Below are positions 41,982 through 53,517 of a stretch of DNA of 64,000 nucleotides, piece by piece. The DNA comes from Auriscalpium vulgare (taxonomy: Eukaryota; Basidiomycota; Agaricomycetes; Russulales; Auriscalpiaceae): positions 1,674,001 to 1,738,000 of the forward strand of contig JAHBBC010000006.1 in the NCBI GenBank assembly GCA_019915015.1. The letters run 5' to 3'. Position numbers and translations under genes: made by a program. How positions within the stretch are numbered: the stretch's first letter is position 1; the number at the start of each line of letters is the position of its first letter. Below the pieces are notes generated by a model. The model had not been told where the DNA came from. It ran no database searches and saw only the letters and a list, made by a program, of their open reading frames with translations.

Positions 41982-44845
41982 TTACCATCCCCCGCTGTCA
42001 ACATCCATCGCATCAATCTCACTGGTCGGACTGCCTGTAGCTTCTCGTGTAGGCTCGTCTCGATCCCCATTGTCACTCCCGTGCACGGATCCCTGCATAG
42101 CCTCGCACCATTGCTCCAGCGACCACATATCGGTTGTTGCGCGGGGGTATTCGCGCCGCTCTTGCCATGCCGGCATCAGCTTTGTATTCACATATGTCCA
42201 CCCCTTCGTTGTGGTATCAATAGCTTTGTCCTTGTCGCTGGTTTTGCGCCTCTTGGTGAAAGCATGAATTTTCGCCTCTGTATAAATCTGCTCCAGTTTG
42301 TCGACATCGGCCTCGCTCTGTGGGCTTGTGTGAGACACGCCTCGCCTCAAGGATGGAAACAAGGTTTCGAAGTGCTGGCGTATAAATCGCACACGAGGAA
42401 TCGCGGGCCCGCGCTTGTACAGCAGATCCCAACCGGCATTCGGGCCTTGGCTGCGGTAAGTCACCTGCTGGCATGTCAGGGATATCTCTTCCTCAGGCTG
42501 CGGCACATCATACTGACCTTCACATCTTTCACATTGTGCTCCTGCGCCATATCGACCGGTAGGAAGCTATCCCGATGCCCCTTCATATTGACTAGCCATG
42601 CTCTTTCGCGCACAAAGGTACTAACAAACATATTATTCAGCGTGCCCACATGTGAAACACCTCAAACGCACCTCAATTCCTTGGGCCACTCGTGGTGCAA
42701 AGACTGCAAGAGCTCAAGTACTTCATTTGCGTACTTGTGGTTGCCGCCGCCAGCAAAACGACACAGCAGGTACGGTAATGTGTCCTCCATACTCCCGGTA
42801 TCGCCAAACTTGATCGAATGTCGCAGCTCGATGTACCTTAAGACGTCACGGTTCCATATTATTGAGTTGCTGAGTACGTCGTCACGTTCTTTGTCGCCCC
42901 ATAACATCATGTTCTCTAGTGCGTGATTTGATGCAAAGTCGTGAACAACTTTCTCCGCAAGCGCCACGAGTTCCGCAGGCGACTTTGAACGGAGCTCAGA
43001 AAGATCGCTGACCTTGCCGACAGTCTTCCACGCTGCGCGGAATCGTGCCTGAGCGCAGTGTAATATGAGCTCGTCAAGGTGATGGTAGAACGGTCCCTTC
43101 GTCTGCACATAGGCTAAACCTTTGCGTTCAAGATTTGTCATTGCATGAAGGAGGCCTTTCCCAGATACGGTCCCAAGGAACTGCTTGTGCAACGAGTTGG
43201 CGAAGGCAATCTGGAGGTGAAACCACCCGAAGACGGGCACGATCCAGTCCAGGCGGTCGAAGCTGTTGTGGTCCCGGCTTCGGTAGCGAATAAGGCCGCG
43301 CAGACGCTCGACTGTCAGCTGGTCGCCGATCCAGATGAAGAGGCGTTCATTTCCGGTACGTTTGCGCTCCTCCTCCGATGCCAGCCCCAACTGTCCGAGC
43401 CACTCTATGATCAGCTTCTCATTGCCTTCATAACTGGCCTCCTCTTGGTGAACGGTGCGCATCACATTTTCGTGGACAACATGCTCGGGGCCGTGCGGAA
43501 GCTGATGAACGGGAGACGGTGGTTGCAGCAGGGGGTCATTACGTCCAGGATACCCGGCGCGGTTGAATGCTGGGGCGTCGAGCAGTACCTCTAGCACATG
43601 ATGGACCTCGGCCTTGTGATAGCGCTCTCCGCCCTTCTCCTGAAGCTCGAGAAGCTCTTCAGCAGTAATCGGCGTCTTGCTTCCTGCCTTGCGCGCAGCC
43701 TGGAAGTCTGCATTCGAGATAGCGGGTTCGCCAGACGGTGCCTTCAGTTTTGAGAACAACGTGCCCGCAGTTCCTGAGTCGAAGTGAGTTTTATTGTGCT
43801 CGCGTTGTTCGAATGCAGTGAAGGCGATGTTGATATTGTCGTGAGAGAAAATGAAGGGCAGGTCTTGCACAATCTGCCTCGCCTCCCGCATAGCCTCCTC
43901 GGAGATCACTTCAAAGGCGCGGACACTCCATCGGTGGCTCATGGTTACCCCAACTGCGTGCAGAAGGTCTAGTCCTTTGGCGGGCAATCCAATCCCCTTG
44001 AGGTAGACTGTGAGCAGCTTTGGCCAATGATTGAGATGCTGATTTTGCGTGAATGCGATCTGCGAGACAAGCATGAACGCGATCTACGTGACCTCAAGGT
44101 AAGAATAATGCTCAACCCAATGAAAAGACAACCAGCGCACCTTTTCGGGGTCTTTCCTGCTTTTAACACCTGAATCGGCGCTGCGATGGCCGAGGACACG
44201 CGTAAGGACGCTCCACAAAGTCGGCACCCCGTCCGCGCTGCGCAGACTCTCGATCTTCTTCTCCAGCGAGAATTCAGCTAGACTCTTCTCCGAAAGCGAG
44301 TCAGGAGGTGAGCGCAGAATATCTTGTGCGCGCTCCAGCTCCTGATCAATTACATCGCCCAGGTGCTCGATGGCAAACTTCTGCATGGGGGCAGAAGCGG
44401 CACCTGCCCGTGCGTCGTGGCTTCCAGAGGTGCGCGGAGGACGGCACCAGCGCGCGATGATGCCTGGGAGCTCTTTACTGACCATCAGCCCCGTTCTTTC
44501 ATAGCGGATTTTGCTGTCCTCTATACAGCCCGCGTCGCCCCAGCTCACGGCATCTAGGAGGAAGGGAAGGTTCATGCCCTTGCTGTCCATATAATTGAGG
44601 ATATCTCGGGCGACCTCAGCAACATTTCCCGTGAAGTTGTCTCTAAGCTGTTGCGTGCGCTTCAACTGTATAGGGTCGACAGGATAGATCGGCGGAGGTG
44701 GAGGTGCGGGAGGTGGAGGAAGGGGAGTCTCGGGCTGCTCGTCGTCGGAAAATTGGTCGCTTTCGTACTGTTCTCCATATAGTTGCTCAAATAAGTCTTC
44801 GTCCTCTTCAGTGAAGATGTCGAGAGCTTCTTCCGTGGAGTCCAT
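41982..44845 (-). CDS. DUF6589-family protein
   Basis: Exons 44141-44845, 42672-44059, 42518-42602 and 41982-42464 give 886 aa in frame. An acidic N-terminus (DIFTEEDEDLFEQLYGEQ) and a Pro run lead into the conserved block I know as DUF6589, found in multicopy agaricomycete proteins of unknown function. Conserved-looking acidic positions are FSHDNINIAF (D~309), HFDSGTAGTLF (~329), FIWIGDQLTVERL (~481) and DRLDWIVPVFGWFHLQ (~506-516). The C-terminal part has WLVNMKGHRDSFLPVDMAQE followed by a basic and then acidic tail. The spaced Asp residues could form a nuclease or transposase active site, but I cannot show that. It is tail to tail with the helicase. Confidence 0.78.
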
Positions 44846-44975
44846 TACTGTGAACAAACGGCAGACGCGGCGCCGGCGCGGCGTGCATATTGATGTGACG
44901 CGCAAACGCGCTTGGTCACACATCATAATCTCCGTGCTATCAGTGACTACTAGTGACTATCAGTGACAATGTCAC

Positions 44976-45067
44976 TCGATCCATGTGCCGCCGGTTCAAA
45001 GTCCCCAGACGTTGAGGAGTCTCTCTTCGCCTTGTTTTTCGACTCCGATGCGGCTGGTTCCGAGACT
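44976..45067 (-). repeat. Right arm of 92-bp inverted repeat
   Basis: Inverted partner of 28701-28792, 131 bp upstream of the DUF6589 start codon. Similarity ends sharply inward at TCGATCC. Outward it persists only as a shared AGATCTT a few bases further on. Just inside lie short direct repeats of AGTGACTA and a small hairpin (AGTGACAATGTCACT at 44961-44975). Confidence 0.8.
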
Positions 45068-45078
45068 ATAGAAGATCT

Positions 45079-45407
45079 TGAGCGAGAATCTTGTCCAACT
45101 GTAGGACTCGAGGATCTCGGAAAGATGCGGTCGGGTTGGCGGTGGTAGTAGTACTACTACCACGGCGCCCGCGCCTTCCCAGACTTGCTTTGTTACTAGT
45201 GCCTCGAACTAGTAAAGTAGCGGCTTTGCGGTGGAAAGAAATCACAGACATAGAGCATCGTACTGGTCTACAGGTCATGATTATAGAATCAAATAGCACA
45301 TCGACATTGCAACATATCTCAAAGCGCGGCGATGGACATATCCAGGCGAATAGGCCGACGTACCGTCAAATCCTCGAGCGGAACGACTGGGACGGAAAGA
45401 AACAGAA
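45079..45407. other. Spacer with palindromes, right flank
   Basis: 329 bp between the inverted-repeat arm and the VPS24 3' end. It holds the 22-bp palindrome at 45142-45163 and a hairpin with 8-bp arms (TTACTAGT / ACTAGTAA) at about 45194-45216. A short plus-strand frame through the repeat ends at 45148 and is not credible as a gene. Confidence 0.6.
45142..45163. repeat. Perfect 22-bp palindrome
   Basis: GTGGTAGTAGT joined to its exact reverse complement ACTACTACCAC, with no spacer. Confidence 0.95.
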
Positions 45408-46270
45408 TTAACCGCTGAGGAGTCCGTTGAGTTGTTCTCGATATTGCTCCATGACTCTCTCCGCCTCCTCATCCTCCAGATTTGCCTGAGGTGTCTGTAA
45501 ATGACGATATGAGCACGTGGCTGGCTCTAGAAAACATCATACGCACAGGTAGTTCAGTCCGTACGGCATCGACTTGACCGAGCTTGCCGTCCGTTAGGTC
45601 AAAGAGGACCTTATCGACCTCTGCGTCCGCTTCCTCCTCGAGCTCCTCATCCTCTTCGACGTCCAGGGTACTGTCCAACATCTCTTCCATAATGCCAGCC
45701 TAGGTACAATATATTATATGTCAGTTAACGGCCGCAGGACGTATGAATGCTTGCCTTCGTCATTTCCATGCTCATTTCCCGCATGGTCGCGCTGATTTGG
45801 GGTAGCTTGATCAGGCTATTTGAGAGTTTCATTATCTCAGTGGATTTCTGCAGCGACCCTGTCACTTTGGCCATGGCTTCAACAGAACTCGCGTTAGCAG
45901 CATGATGTTGAACAGCGGACAAGTGGCGCACCAAGTTGCTGCGAAAGTTGATTGCCTATCGACCCTAGCCTCGCCTTGCTCACGGACAGTCGATCCTTTT
46001 GCTTATCGCTTCGAACGACCTCGCGTGCCAGTATCCGCGCAGACTTGACATCTCCCTTCTTTGCGAGCTGCTTGACAGTCTGTCGGGCCTTGTTCGTTTC
46101 AACATCGAGCTGTGCCATCGTTCAGCTGCGATCCTGCATTTCAGGTCCAGAAGCCCAACCTGCCTCATCTCTCGATCGAGCATGCGGGTTTCTTGACGCA
46201 GCTTTGCCTGCCAGGCGCGAACCTTCTCTTCAGGAGTCGGTCCATACAGAAAGCGGTTGATGGATTGCAT
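45408..46270 (-). CDS. VPS24: ESCRT-III subunit Vps24/CHMP3
   Basis: Snf7-family ESCRT-III protein that polymerises on endosomal membranes during multivesicular body sorting. MQSINRFLYGPTPEEKVRAW opens helix 1, with basic residues for membrane binding; then KQLAKKGDVKSARILAREVV, KVTGSLQKSTEIMKLSN, LPQISATMREMSMEMTKAGI, an acidic stretch and a C-terminal helix (ERVMEQYREQLNGLL) as MIT-interacting motif. Exons 46160-46270, 45932-46109, 45755-45876, 45547-45699 and 45408-45494 give 216 aa. The intron at 45700-45754 uses a GC donor (AAG|GCAAGC), required to preserve MTKAGIMEEM. Confidence 0.93.
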
Positions 46271-46541
46271 GAGAAGAGGAAGATGAGCCTGACTACCTGA
46301 GTGATAGCCTGCTGCGCAAGTGCTAGAATTCTGTATTTGGAATTGGTCGGTCGGTTGCACAGCCACACAATCATCTACTATGTTGGTCTTCACATTCACT
46401 AAACACTACGAAGAAGCACTTCCGGGATGGTATTGAGAGCTTATACAGCACTATAATACAGAGACTTGAGGAGCGACAATTACAGCAATAAAGTTCGGAA
46501 AGCAGATCGACGTATCGTACAATACAACGGTGAGCAAGGAT

Positions 46542-49500
46542 CTAGACAACAGGACCTCCCCGGATTTCGTTCACTAAAGTCTCCCAGTAACTCCAATCAG
46601 CGCCAGTGTCTAACGATGCCACGGGATTCGGTGCTTGATTAGCCGCTGGCTCCGGGGCTCCGGGACCAAACCAGCCTGCCAGGTCTGAACTGCCAAAGCC
46701 TCCCCATGGCATTCCCGCAAGAGTCGAGGAAGATTCAAGGCCGGGACCCGTGGCAACTGCCCCGCTGCTGACAGCATTGTACCAGTGATCCAGCAAGGAC
46801 TGTGCCGCGGACTCGTCATCTGCGCTCGGACTCGCGGCCTTGGAACTGTCCTGGCCGTCGTTGTCATTCTGCTGCAACCGCTGAATCACTGGCGACGTGA
46901 AGACGCTAGTCGATAGAGGAGAGGTAGGCTCTGCGGGGAACGGTGGCGACGTGGGGGTATTGATAGACAACGACGGGAAAACTTGCGTTCTTGAGACTGG
47001 CCGCTGTATGCTCAAGAGCAGTTGCGCATCTGTGGAAGCGCCTGAGTCTCCGTTCTCAGAAGGAGCGCCACCGTTGTCCGAGGTGGCAATTTCGTCAATT
47101 GAGGCCTCCATCTGGGAAGACTTAGTCTTCAAGAACTCGATGATCTTGAGCTCTCGACGGGTAGTCTCGTCCATCTCCCGAACGCCTTCGTGATCCTTCA
47201 GGAATGTGTCCAAGATGGCGTGCATATCTCCTGCGAGACGCCCCTTGGGTTCCAGTACAAGGTAGATGCCACTTATCATGGCGCTTTGGAACTCGCGATA
47301 GGCGCTGTGCAGCGAGTCGCGAGTTTCCTTTGGAATTTTCTCCCGAAAGATTTTCCGAATTTCGAAATCCTTTGTTGCAGACTCGAAGCAAGCCCTCCGC
47401 GAACGGAGGAAACGGTCGGAGCCCAGTCGACGGAGGAGGTAGGGGCGATGGAGGCTTATCCGGACGAACAGCACCTCAGTGATGAGAAGATAGCGATGAG
47501 CAGGGATATATGGCGATTCGTCGTCAAGGGACTCGTCCGGTTTCATAGAAAAATGAGGAGGGAGATTGTGCACGAATTTTAGGAGGTCGTCATCAATGGA
47601 GAGTACTTCAGAGTAGTGGCTTTGTTGTCGGACTTGTTGAAAGTGGTGGACAATGCGGCCAATTATCCCTGCCAGTGTATGACGAAGGATGACATAGGTC
47701 ATGTGGGTAGGCGTGCTTAGCGCGGGAGGGCTGCGGATTTCCGCTAAGCTGACCTCGTCCTCGACATTGAGCGGTGGGTGAGTTGAGGTATAGGCGTCTT
47801 GGATAGCGTTTGGCCGGCCTAGGACGAGTGCATATGAACGGTCCGCATGATAGAGATAGGCCCTGAAAGCTAGATCAGCCGAAGTCGTTGATAGAAAGAA
47901 ACATCTAAATGCGTACCAGACACGCCGCCTGTATTCCACTTGCGCGGGGTCCATGCCCTGAACCTGCGCGTGAGCGATGCACCTACTTCAATCAGATCAA
48001 GAACGAACCATGCTTCCCCCGTCCCTATGAAGGCCGAGCGCCTGCGCAGTGCGAACTGCGGCACCGAGTTGGCTCCAACACTCCGTGATTCTGCGATCGA
48101 AGGTCAAAAACCGAGCGCTCTACAAAGGGTGATTATCAATGAAACAAGCAGAGCAATGACTCTGAGCACCGCCTACCAAAAGACGTGTCAGAACCATATC
48201 TAGCGAATCAGGTTGTATGGCGGCAGCTATGAGCACTGAACGCCGTGCTGCAAATATCATTGGTGGACCGACCAGGCACAAGACTGCGAGGGTACTCACA
48301 CGACCAGTAGTATCGGAGAGACGTCAGTCTCCTGCTCCTGGCATCTCCGGCAATGTGCTCAGGGGCAACTCTCACAGCGATGGCGAGTACGACAAACAAG
48401 AGGGGCAGGAACCTGACATCGTTTGGATGAACGCTGACACCATTGGCGCACACTGATGCATATGACTGGCGGAAATCACGCTCCGATATGGGATACCGGG
48501 TCCAATTACTAAAGGTAGGTGAATGAGTTATGCGCCGTGAGGATCCAATCGTCGGTACAGCTTACACGGCCTTGAAATAGAAGTCAACCAAAACATCAGA
48601 GAGACGTTGTGGTGGAAGTTCCTGGACGAGCTCGGTTATCTTATGGGGCGGCACCCCACAGTCCTGAACAAGCGCCTTGAGATTGTCAGCTGCCGTGGGT
48701 TCAGAGTCCTGCCGGACAGAATCAATGATGGCGTTGGCGGCGACAAAAGTCTTGGTATCGTCGCGTCGTCCAAGGATCAGTCTGTTAATGCCGTTTCTGC
48801 TTGGCCGTAGGTCTTGTAGCTGAGGTGAACATTTAAAGATACAATTAGACTGCAAAGTAGTCTGGACATACCTGCTGGAGTACAGCCGCAGGCGCAACGC
48901 TTCCGGAGGCGCTACTGCCATACCATTTACCACTTTGAAAAGTTCCCCCGCCCAAGTCATCTTCTTCGCCCTGCGACTGTGCGCCTCCGTCGATACTAGG
49001 AGTCAACGAGCGGTGCCGATCCCTCCCTAGGCCATCTCGAGATGATGCTCCGGATCCAGCATATTGGGGCAGGGCCATCTCGACGATGTGCTCCAGCCTG
49101 GCGAGACGCAGGTGTACATCTTGATCAGGTTTCCCAGGGGTGTATGCCTTGCATAGCTCGGGAACCTTGCGAGCGACACACTGAGAACATGCATTCAGAA
49201 ACCTGGAGGCAGCAGCAGAGGGCAATGTGGATGCATACATGAGAGCAGGGGACCTGACGGTCGCACTGAGATACCAGAGCTATTGAGCACAGAGAAGGTC
49301 TGAGACTTAGATGCTCACCTTTTGCTTGCGGCGGTGACATTCACCGCAGGAGTAACTGTGTCGGAATGCTGAGCCAACCTGGCAATAGCGTTTGGCTGTT
49401 GCTCATACCTGACTCGAGTGCGCGCTTTTCTTGAGCCGGCGAGATCGTCGTCGTCTGGCTTCTTGCGCTTCAAGCTCGTCGGCTGCGCAGAGAGCTGGCG

Positions 49501-49542
49501 CAAGGAGCCATCGGGGGACGAGTGGGTTGGGCTCTTGACCAT
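46542..49542 (-). CDS. Zn2Cys6 fungal transcription factor
   Basis: Gal4-type binuclear zinc-cluster regulator. The cluster is assembled over three exons: CGECHRRKQK, then CDRQVPCSH, then CVARKVPELC, giving C-x2-C-x6-C-x5-C-x2-C-x8-C with all six cysteines. A basic nuclear-localisation-like run (SLKRKKPDDDDLAGSRKARTR) precedes it. The heptad region HLRLARLEHIVEMALP probably dimerises. The fungal-specific middle homology region includes EYRRRVWYAFRCF and YALVLGRPNAI. The long C-terminus is acidic/Ser-rich with aromatic residues (SYWETLVNEIRGG), suiting an activation domain. Target genes are unknown. It is divergent from MED17. Confidence 0.88.
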
Positions 49543-49672
49543 GAGATGGAAACGTGAAGGGAAGGAGAGCTTGGCGCTGCAGCGACTCGGACGTGCGAGT
49601 CAAAACGTCGATCGACCGGTTTATGTAACACTTCGCCGGCCCGTGCTACTAGTGCTTTGCTCTCTTCTTCCC
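49543..49672. promoter_or_regulatory. Shared promoter, zinc-cluster factor / MED17
   Basis: 130 bp between divergent start codons. No core element recognised. Confidence 0.4.
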
Positions 49673-51931
49673 ATGGAGGAGCCACTATGGAGGCAGCTCA
49701 AGCTCGCTCTCGAGCCTCTCTACAAAGACGACGACGGGCGCCCCATCCCTGCCGTTGCCGACATTCTTCAGGATGGCGGATATGTTTATGAACCGTGCGA
49801 CTCTCGACTATCGTCCTCGGTGCATATTGACACCATTCCCTCAGAAATCATGGCCCCGGTGCTCGTCTCGAGGAGAACATAAGGCGCATTCTTCACGAGA
49901 GGGGAGCCGACTTCTTTGAGCAGGACGAGGAAGAGCGTCGCCAACGCGTTCCTGCCCACGAGAGCAAAGACGATGTAGATGTCGCCGACGCGGAGGACGT
50001 CGGTGAACCGTCCGCTGCCAAACCCATGACTCAGGATGAGCTGTTCAAGATGCGCACGGACATCATGCCGCAACTGAAGTGAGTCAAGGGTCCCTGCCGC
50101 ATCTTGTAATGATCCTGACAGACTCAGCATCGCTCTGGGAGAGATGAACCTGGCGAAAGATGTCCTATCTCTCTTCATATCATCTACAGCCCACGAACCA
50201 TCCGCGCCTTCATCACAAGAAATCGTCACCTCTTCCTCGTCTGCCCTACCCCCGAATGTCCTGACCGCGTCGTCAGTCTCAAAGACACAACCTATCCCCT
50301 CCGTACAGGCGTTTGACGCTCAACTTATAGCTGGGGGCAAAGACGAAGCTTTGCGAAAAGCTTCTGCTCTATTCAAGGCTGCAGCCGAGAGCGCTGAAAG
50401 GGGCAGACAGTTGGGCGACAGGTATTGGACAGATGCATTGAAGATTCGCCGGAGGAACTGGGCGCTCATACCCTCCCCACTACCGCGAGGGGCACCCACG
50501 GGCAGAGGTGCTGATCGGACGGCGAAAGACTTTCTTGTATCCTTTGGGCTGGCGGAATGTACGCATCTTGTGCCCTTCACCGATGTACAGATAGTCATTA
50601 GAATCCCACAGCATCTGCCGTCTTTCGTCGCAGGGCGCTGGCACACCTGGCCACCTTCGGCGCCGAATCAGAGCCAATCACATTTCCACAAAGGCAGAAA
50701 ACGATTCTCTGTGTAAGCTTGAAGACTACGGACTCCAGCGGCGTCGTGGCTTTGGCGTCCAATCGTTTGACGTCAGATGCCGAGGACGCTGAGCCTCTCA
50801 ACTCTCTTCTCAAGGCATCTCAGCGAGAAGTAATCGAACAAGAGATCTTCAACTCGTTAATTCACGATGCCGGAAATATGGCGACTACGTCCGCAAGGGT
50901 CTCAGAGAGACTTGTAGTTGTGGAGGCTGCCGCCGGTGTCAACGTTATGTTCGAATTGGTAAGGGACATGATTTGCAGCTTCCAGCGAGAGCTTATATGC
51001 ATCTACAGGTAGACAGCGGATCTGTCGCACCACAGCCACCAGGCTCAAAACCTGCACTACAGGCGAAGTGCGACCTCATTTATCATCTTCTGCACGTCCT
51101 CCTTCTCCGAGTGCATGCGTACACCAAGTCCAAGCGGCTCGGAGACGAGGCGAGTACCCACACCGATGGTCAACAGGCTGCCCCCCAGAGTCGCGCCATC
51201 CTGCACCCCGTCATAGACCTCCTACAGTACGAGGTCTTTTGCGACAGAATAAAGTCAGAAATGCAGAAGATTGTCGCCGCCCTTCGACAGGCAGGTGTTG
51301 CCACGATCTTCCGCTTCGATACCGTCGGTGAAAATGGCAGCGACATCGTCAAGCTGCTGAGCTCTGGCGGTCTTGAACGCATTGGCGGAGACGCTGTCAT
51401 TCGGATAGACAACAGGTAGGCTTCCGTGACGTGCATGTGTTATGTTTCGCGATTGTTGAAGCAATATCCGCCTAGCCGCACCCTACGATTCACATTCTAC
51501 GCGCCGTCGCTCCTCACGGCCCACCTTTCCCAAGCTACTCTGCCTATATCTTCTGTCCCGCAGCTCATACAGCTTCTTTACGACGAGACGGAACAATGCC
51601 TCCTGCAAGGAATCTGCGACGTCGGCGCTGGTTTGTCTGAAACGAGGAACGGGACTTGGTTTGTGGACCTCCTGATGGGCAGGAGTGTTGGTAAATGGGA
51701 AGGCTGCGTCGTGTGCGTCACTTCGGGCGCGTCTTTTTGCATCATTAACGGACATGACCCAACAGGACCTTCAGGATTTCCTACGACGAAAGCCCAGCCA
51801 TTCGATGCGTCGCATCTCGACTGCACCGACAGAACGGACAGGCGCAGAGCGTAAGTGACAGCTATGCATCCAACGAGAAAGTAACATTATTCTCCTGGAT
51901 ACGGTCTTTCATAACCACTGCCCTCTCATAA
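49673..51931 (+). CDS. MED17: Mediator head subunit Med17
   Basis: Head-module scaffold of the Mediator complex linking activators to RNA polymerase II. Diagnostic blocks: MEEPLWRQLKLALEPLYKDD at the N-terminus; ARLEENIRRILHERGADFFE after the first intron; the highly conserved RQLGDRYWTDALKIRRRNW followed by LPRGAPTGRGADRTAKDFLV; then EQEIFNSLIHDAG; and a C-terminal part ending FSWIRSFITTALS. Several short introns interrupt it, the first at about 49797-49849 (CC|GTGCGA ... CCTCAG|A). The stop codon chosen is at 51929-51931. Its 3' end faces RPL5 across 148 bp. Confidence 0.87.
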
Positions 51932-52079
51932 AATATCCTTGTAGTGACCTTGATGATCCGATTTGATCTCACATCGACGCGGGACCGAGATAAGAGCATA
52001 GACAGCATGTGCCATGTTTTGACTCGGGGGCATAAGTGCATCAGTGCTAAGGAAACGCATGGCGGTAGAAATATCGATA

Positions 52080-53215
52080 TCACTCGTCGTCCTCATCCTC
52101 GTCCTCCGCGGCACCTTTACCAGCCTTAAAGGCCTCAATCTTGCTTTGAATCCTCTCCTTGCGCTGAGCAAGGTTGAGGCGAGGCGTGGAGTACTTCAGG
52201 CTCTCGGCCTTCCAGTCCTTCGCTTTTTCGGTCGGTTGGAAGGTCGGGTCTTCCCGAATGGCGGCGTACGCGTTCGTGTAGATTTCCTCCATGTCTTCGG
52301 AACCAACACCATCCGCAAGGTAAGTTGAGAATTGCTTCTTGAAGCTTTTATCCTGGTGAGACGAGACAAACTCAGGAACAACAGGCGACGCACCGCTCAT
52401 CATCTTCCTCCTCCAAGCTCTCCATGTACTCCGCTACATGGCCGCCGAAGATGTATTTCTTTAGCACCTCAGCGTCAAGCTCCTTTCCTTCGACATCGTA
52501 GCCTGGGAAACGCTTCTCATTGTGCGGGATGTGAATGCCACCATCACTGGCACCCTTCAACGCCCCGAAAACGCGAGAGCCCGTTGACGTGCGCTTGAGA
52601 CCGACGTCGAGGTAGGCTTTGAAGGGCCGGGGCGCATCGTCGTCCTCAAGAGCCTCCGTCAGGCTGATGGTGCCGTCAGGTTCCTCCACACCCTCGTACT
52701 TATCGGCAAGACCAAGTTTTGTGAGCGCACGGCGCGCGACGAGGAGTCCAGTAGCGTAGGCTACGCCAGAGTAAGATCAGTATGTGATGGGACATCCTGC
52801 TGCAGCAAAACGTACCGGCTGTCCAGTTCGTGAGACCGTGGTTGATGCCATACCGCGGAAGCTCCTTCGAGCGCGCAGCGGCCAGGACGAAGTCGCCCTG
52901 CAAGCGGGCGTAGATGATTTGCGCAATGACCTCGCGATTCGTGAAACGGACGACAAGGCGATATTTTGGCGCGTTACTGGAACCTGGGTTAGCTGCATGA
53001 CCGACTTCTGGAGGACTTGGACTTACTATTTGTTCTTCGCCTGGGATACAAGGCGCTTGCGGGCGTAGTCTAGTCGCGAGAGCCTTCAGTCGGATAGACG
53101 ATGTGCAGTCATTAGTCGACGACTTACAATCAGTCTTCCCTTCTCTCCGGCGGCGGTACTTGACCTGATACCGCGAGAAGTAGGCATCCGACTTGATCTT
53201 TTTGACGAAGGGCAT
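52080..53215 (-). CDS. RPL5: 60S ribosomal protein L5 (uL18)
   Basis: Binds 5S rRNA and forms the central protuberance of the large subunit. [20 protein letters not shown] is the conserved N-terminus; then [96 protein letters not shown] and a basic/acidic C-terminus ending EDEDEDDE. The ATG is directly preceded by TTTGCAG, consistent with a leader intron that ends at the start codon. The several internal ~50-60 nt introns are typical of fungal ribosomal protein genes. Confidence 0.94.
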
Positions 53216-53357
53216 CTGCAAAGGGTGTCAGCCATCGCATCTGCCGGGCAGTCGCTGCATCCATCGTTCATGCGTGGACCTGGAGCTCCTTCAAAGGCCA
53301 CAGCAACACATGTGTGCACCGTGCATCACCTAGACACAATTTCTACAGAAAACTCAC
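53216..53357 (-). other. Probable 5' UTR intron of RPL5
   Basis: CTCAAG|GTGAGT at 53357 and TTTGCAG at 53216 define a 142-nt intron ending at the RPL5 ATG. That is more than twice the typical coding intron here. Upstream of it no in-frame ATG was found. Confidence 0.65.
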
Positions 53358-53517
53358 CTTGAGGGCGGCGGCGGCGGCGACGGCTGTCTTGATGACCTCA
53401 AGATCGGGCCCAAAGCTGAGTGGTCAAAGCGTGAGAATATTACATACACAAGCTGCGCTGACTCGCCCTTTCAATTTCCAGCTCCCACACGTCGACCACT
53501 ACAACGGACCCAGCATC
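53358..53517. promoter_or_regulatory. Shared promoter, RPL5 / RBM42
   Basis: About 160 bp between the RPL5 leader exon and the RBM42 start codon (302 bp between start codons). It includes the GC-rich leader exon of RPL5. Confidence 0.4.

Noticed and set aside
44963..45148. Plus-strand frame through the right inverted-repeat arm as a gene
   Set aside because: Differences from the left arm are mostly amino-acid changing, and the frame stops in the palindrome.
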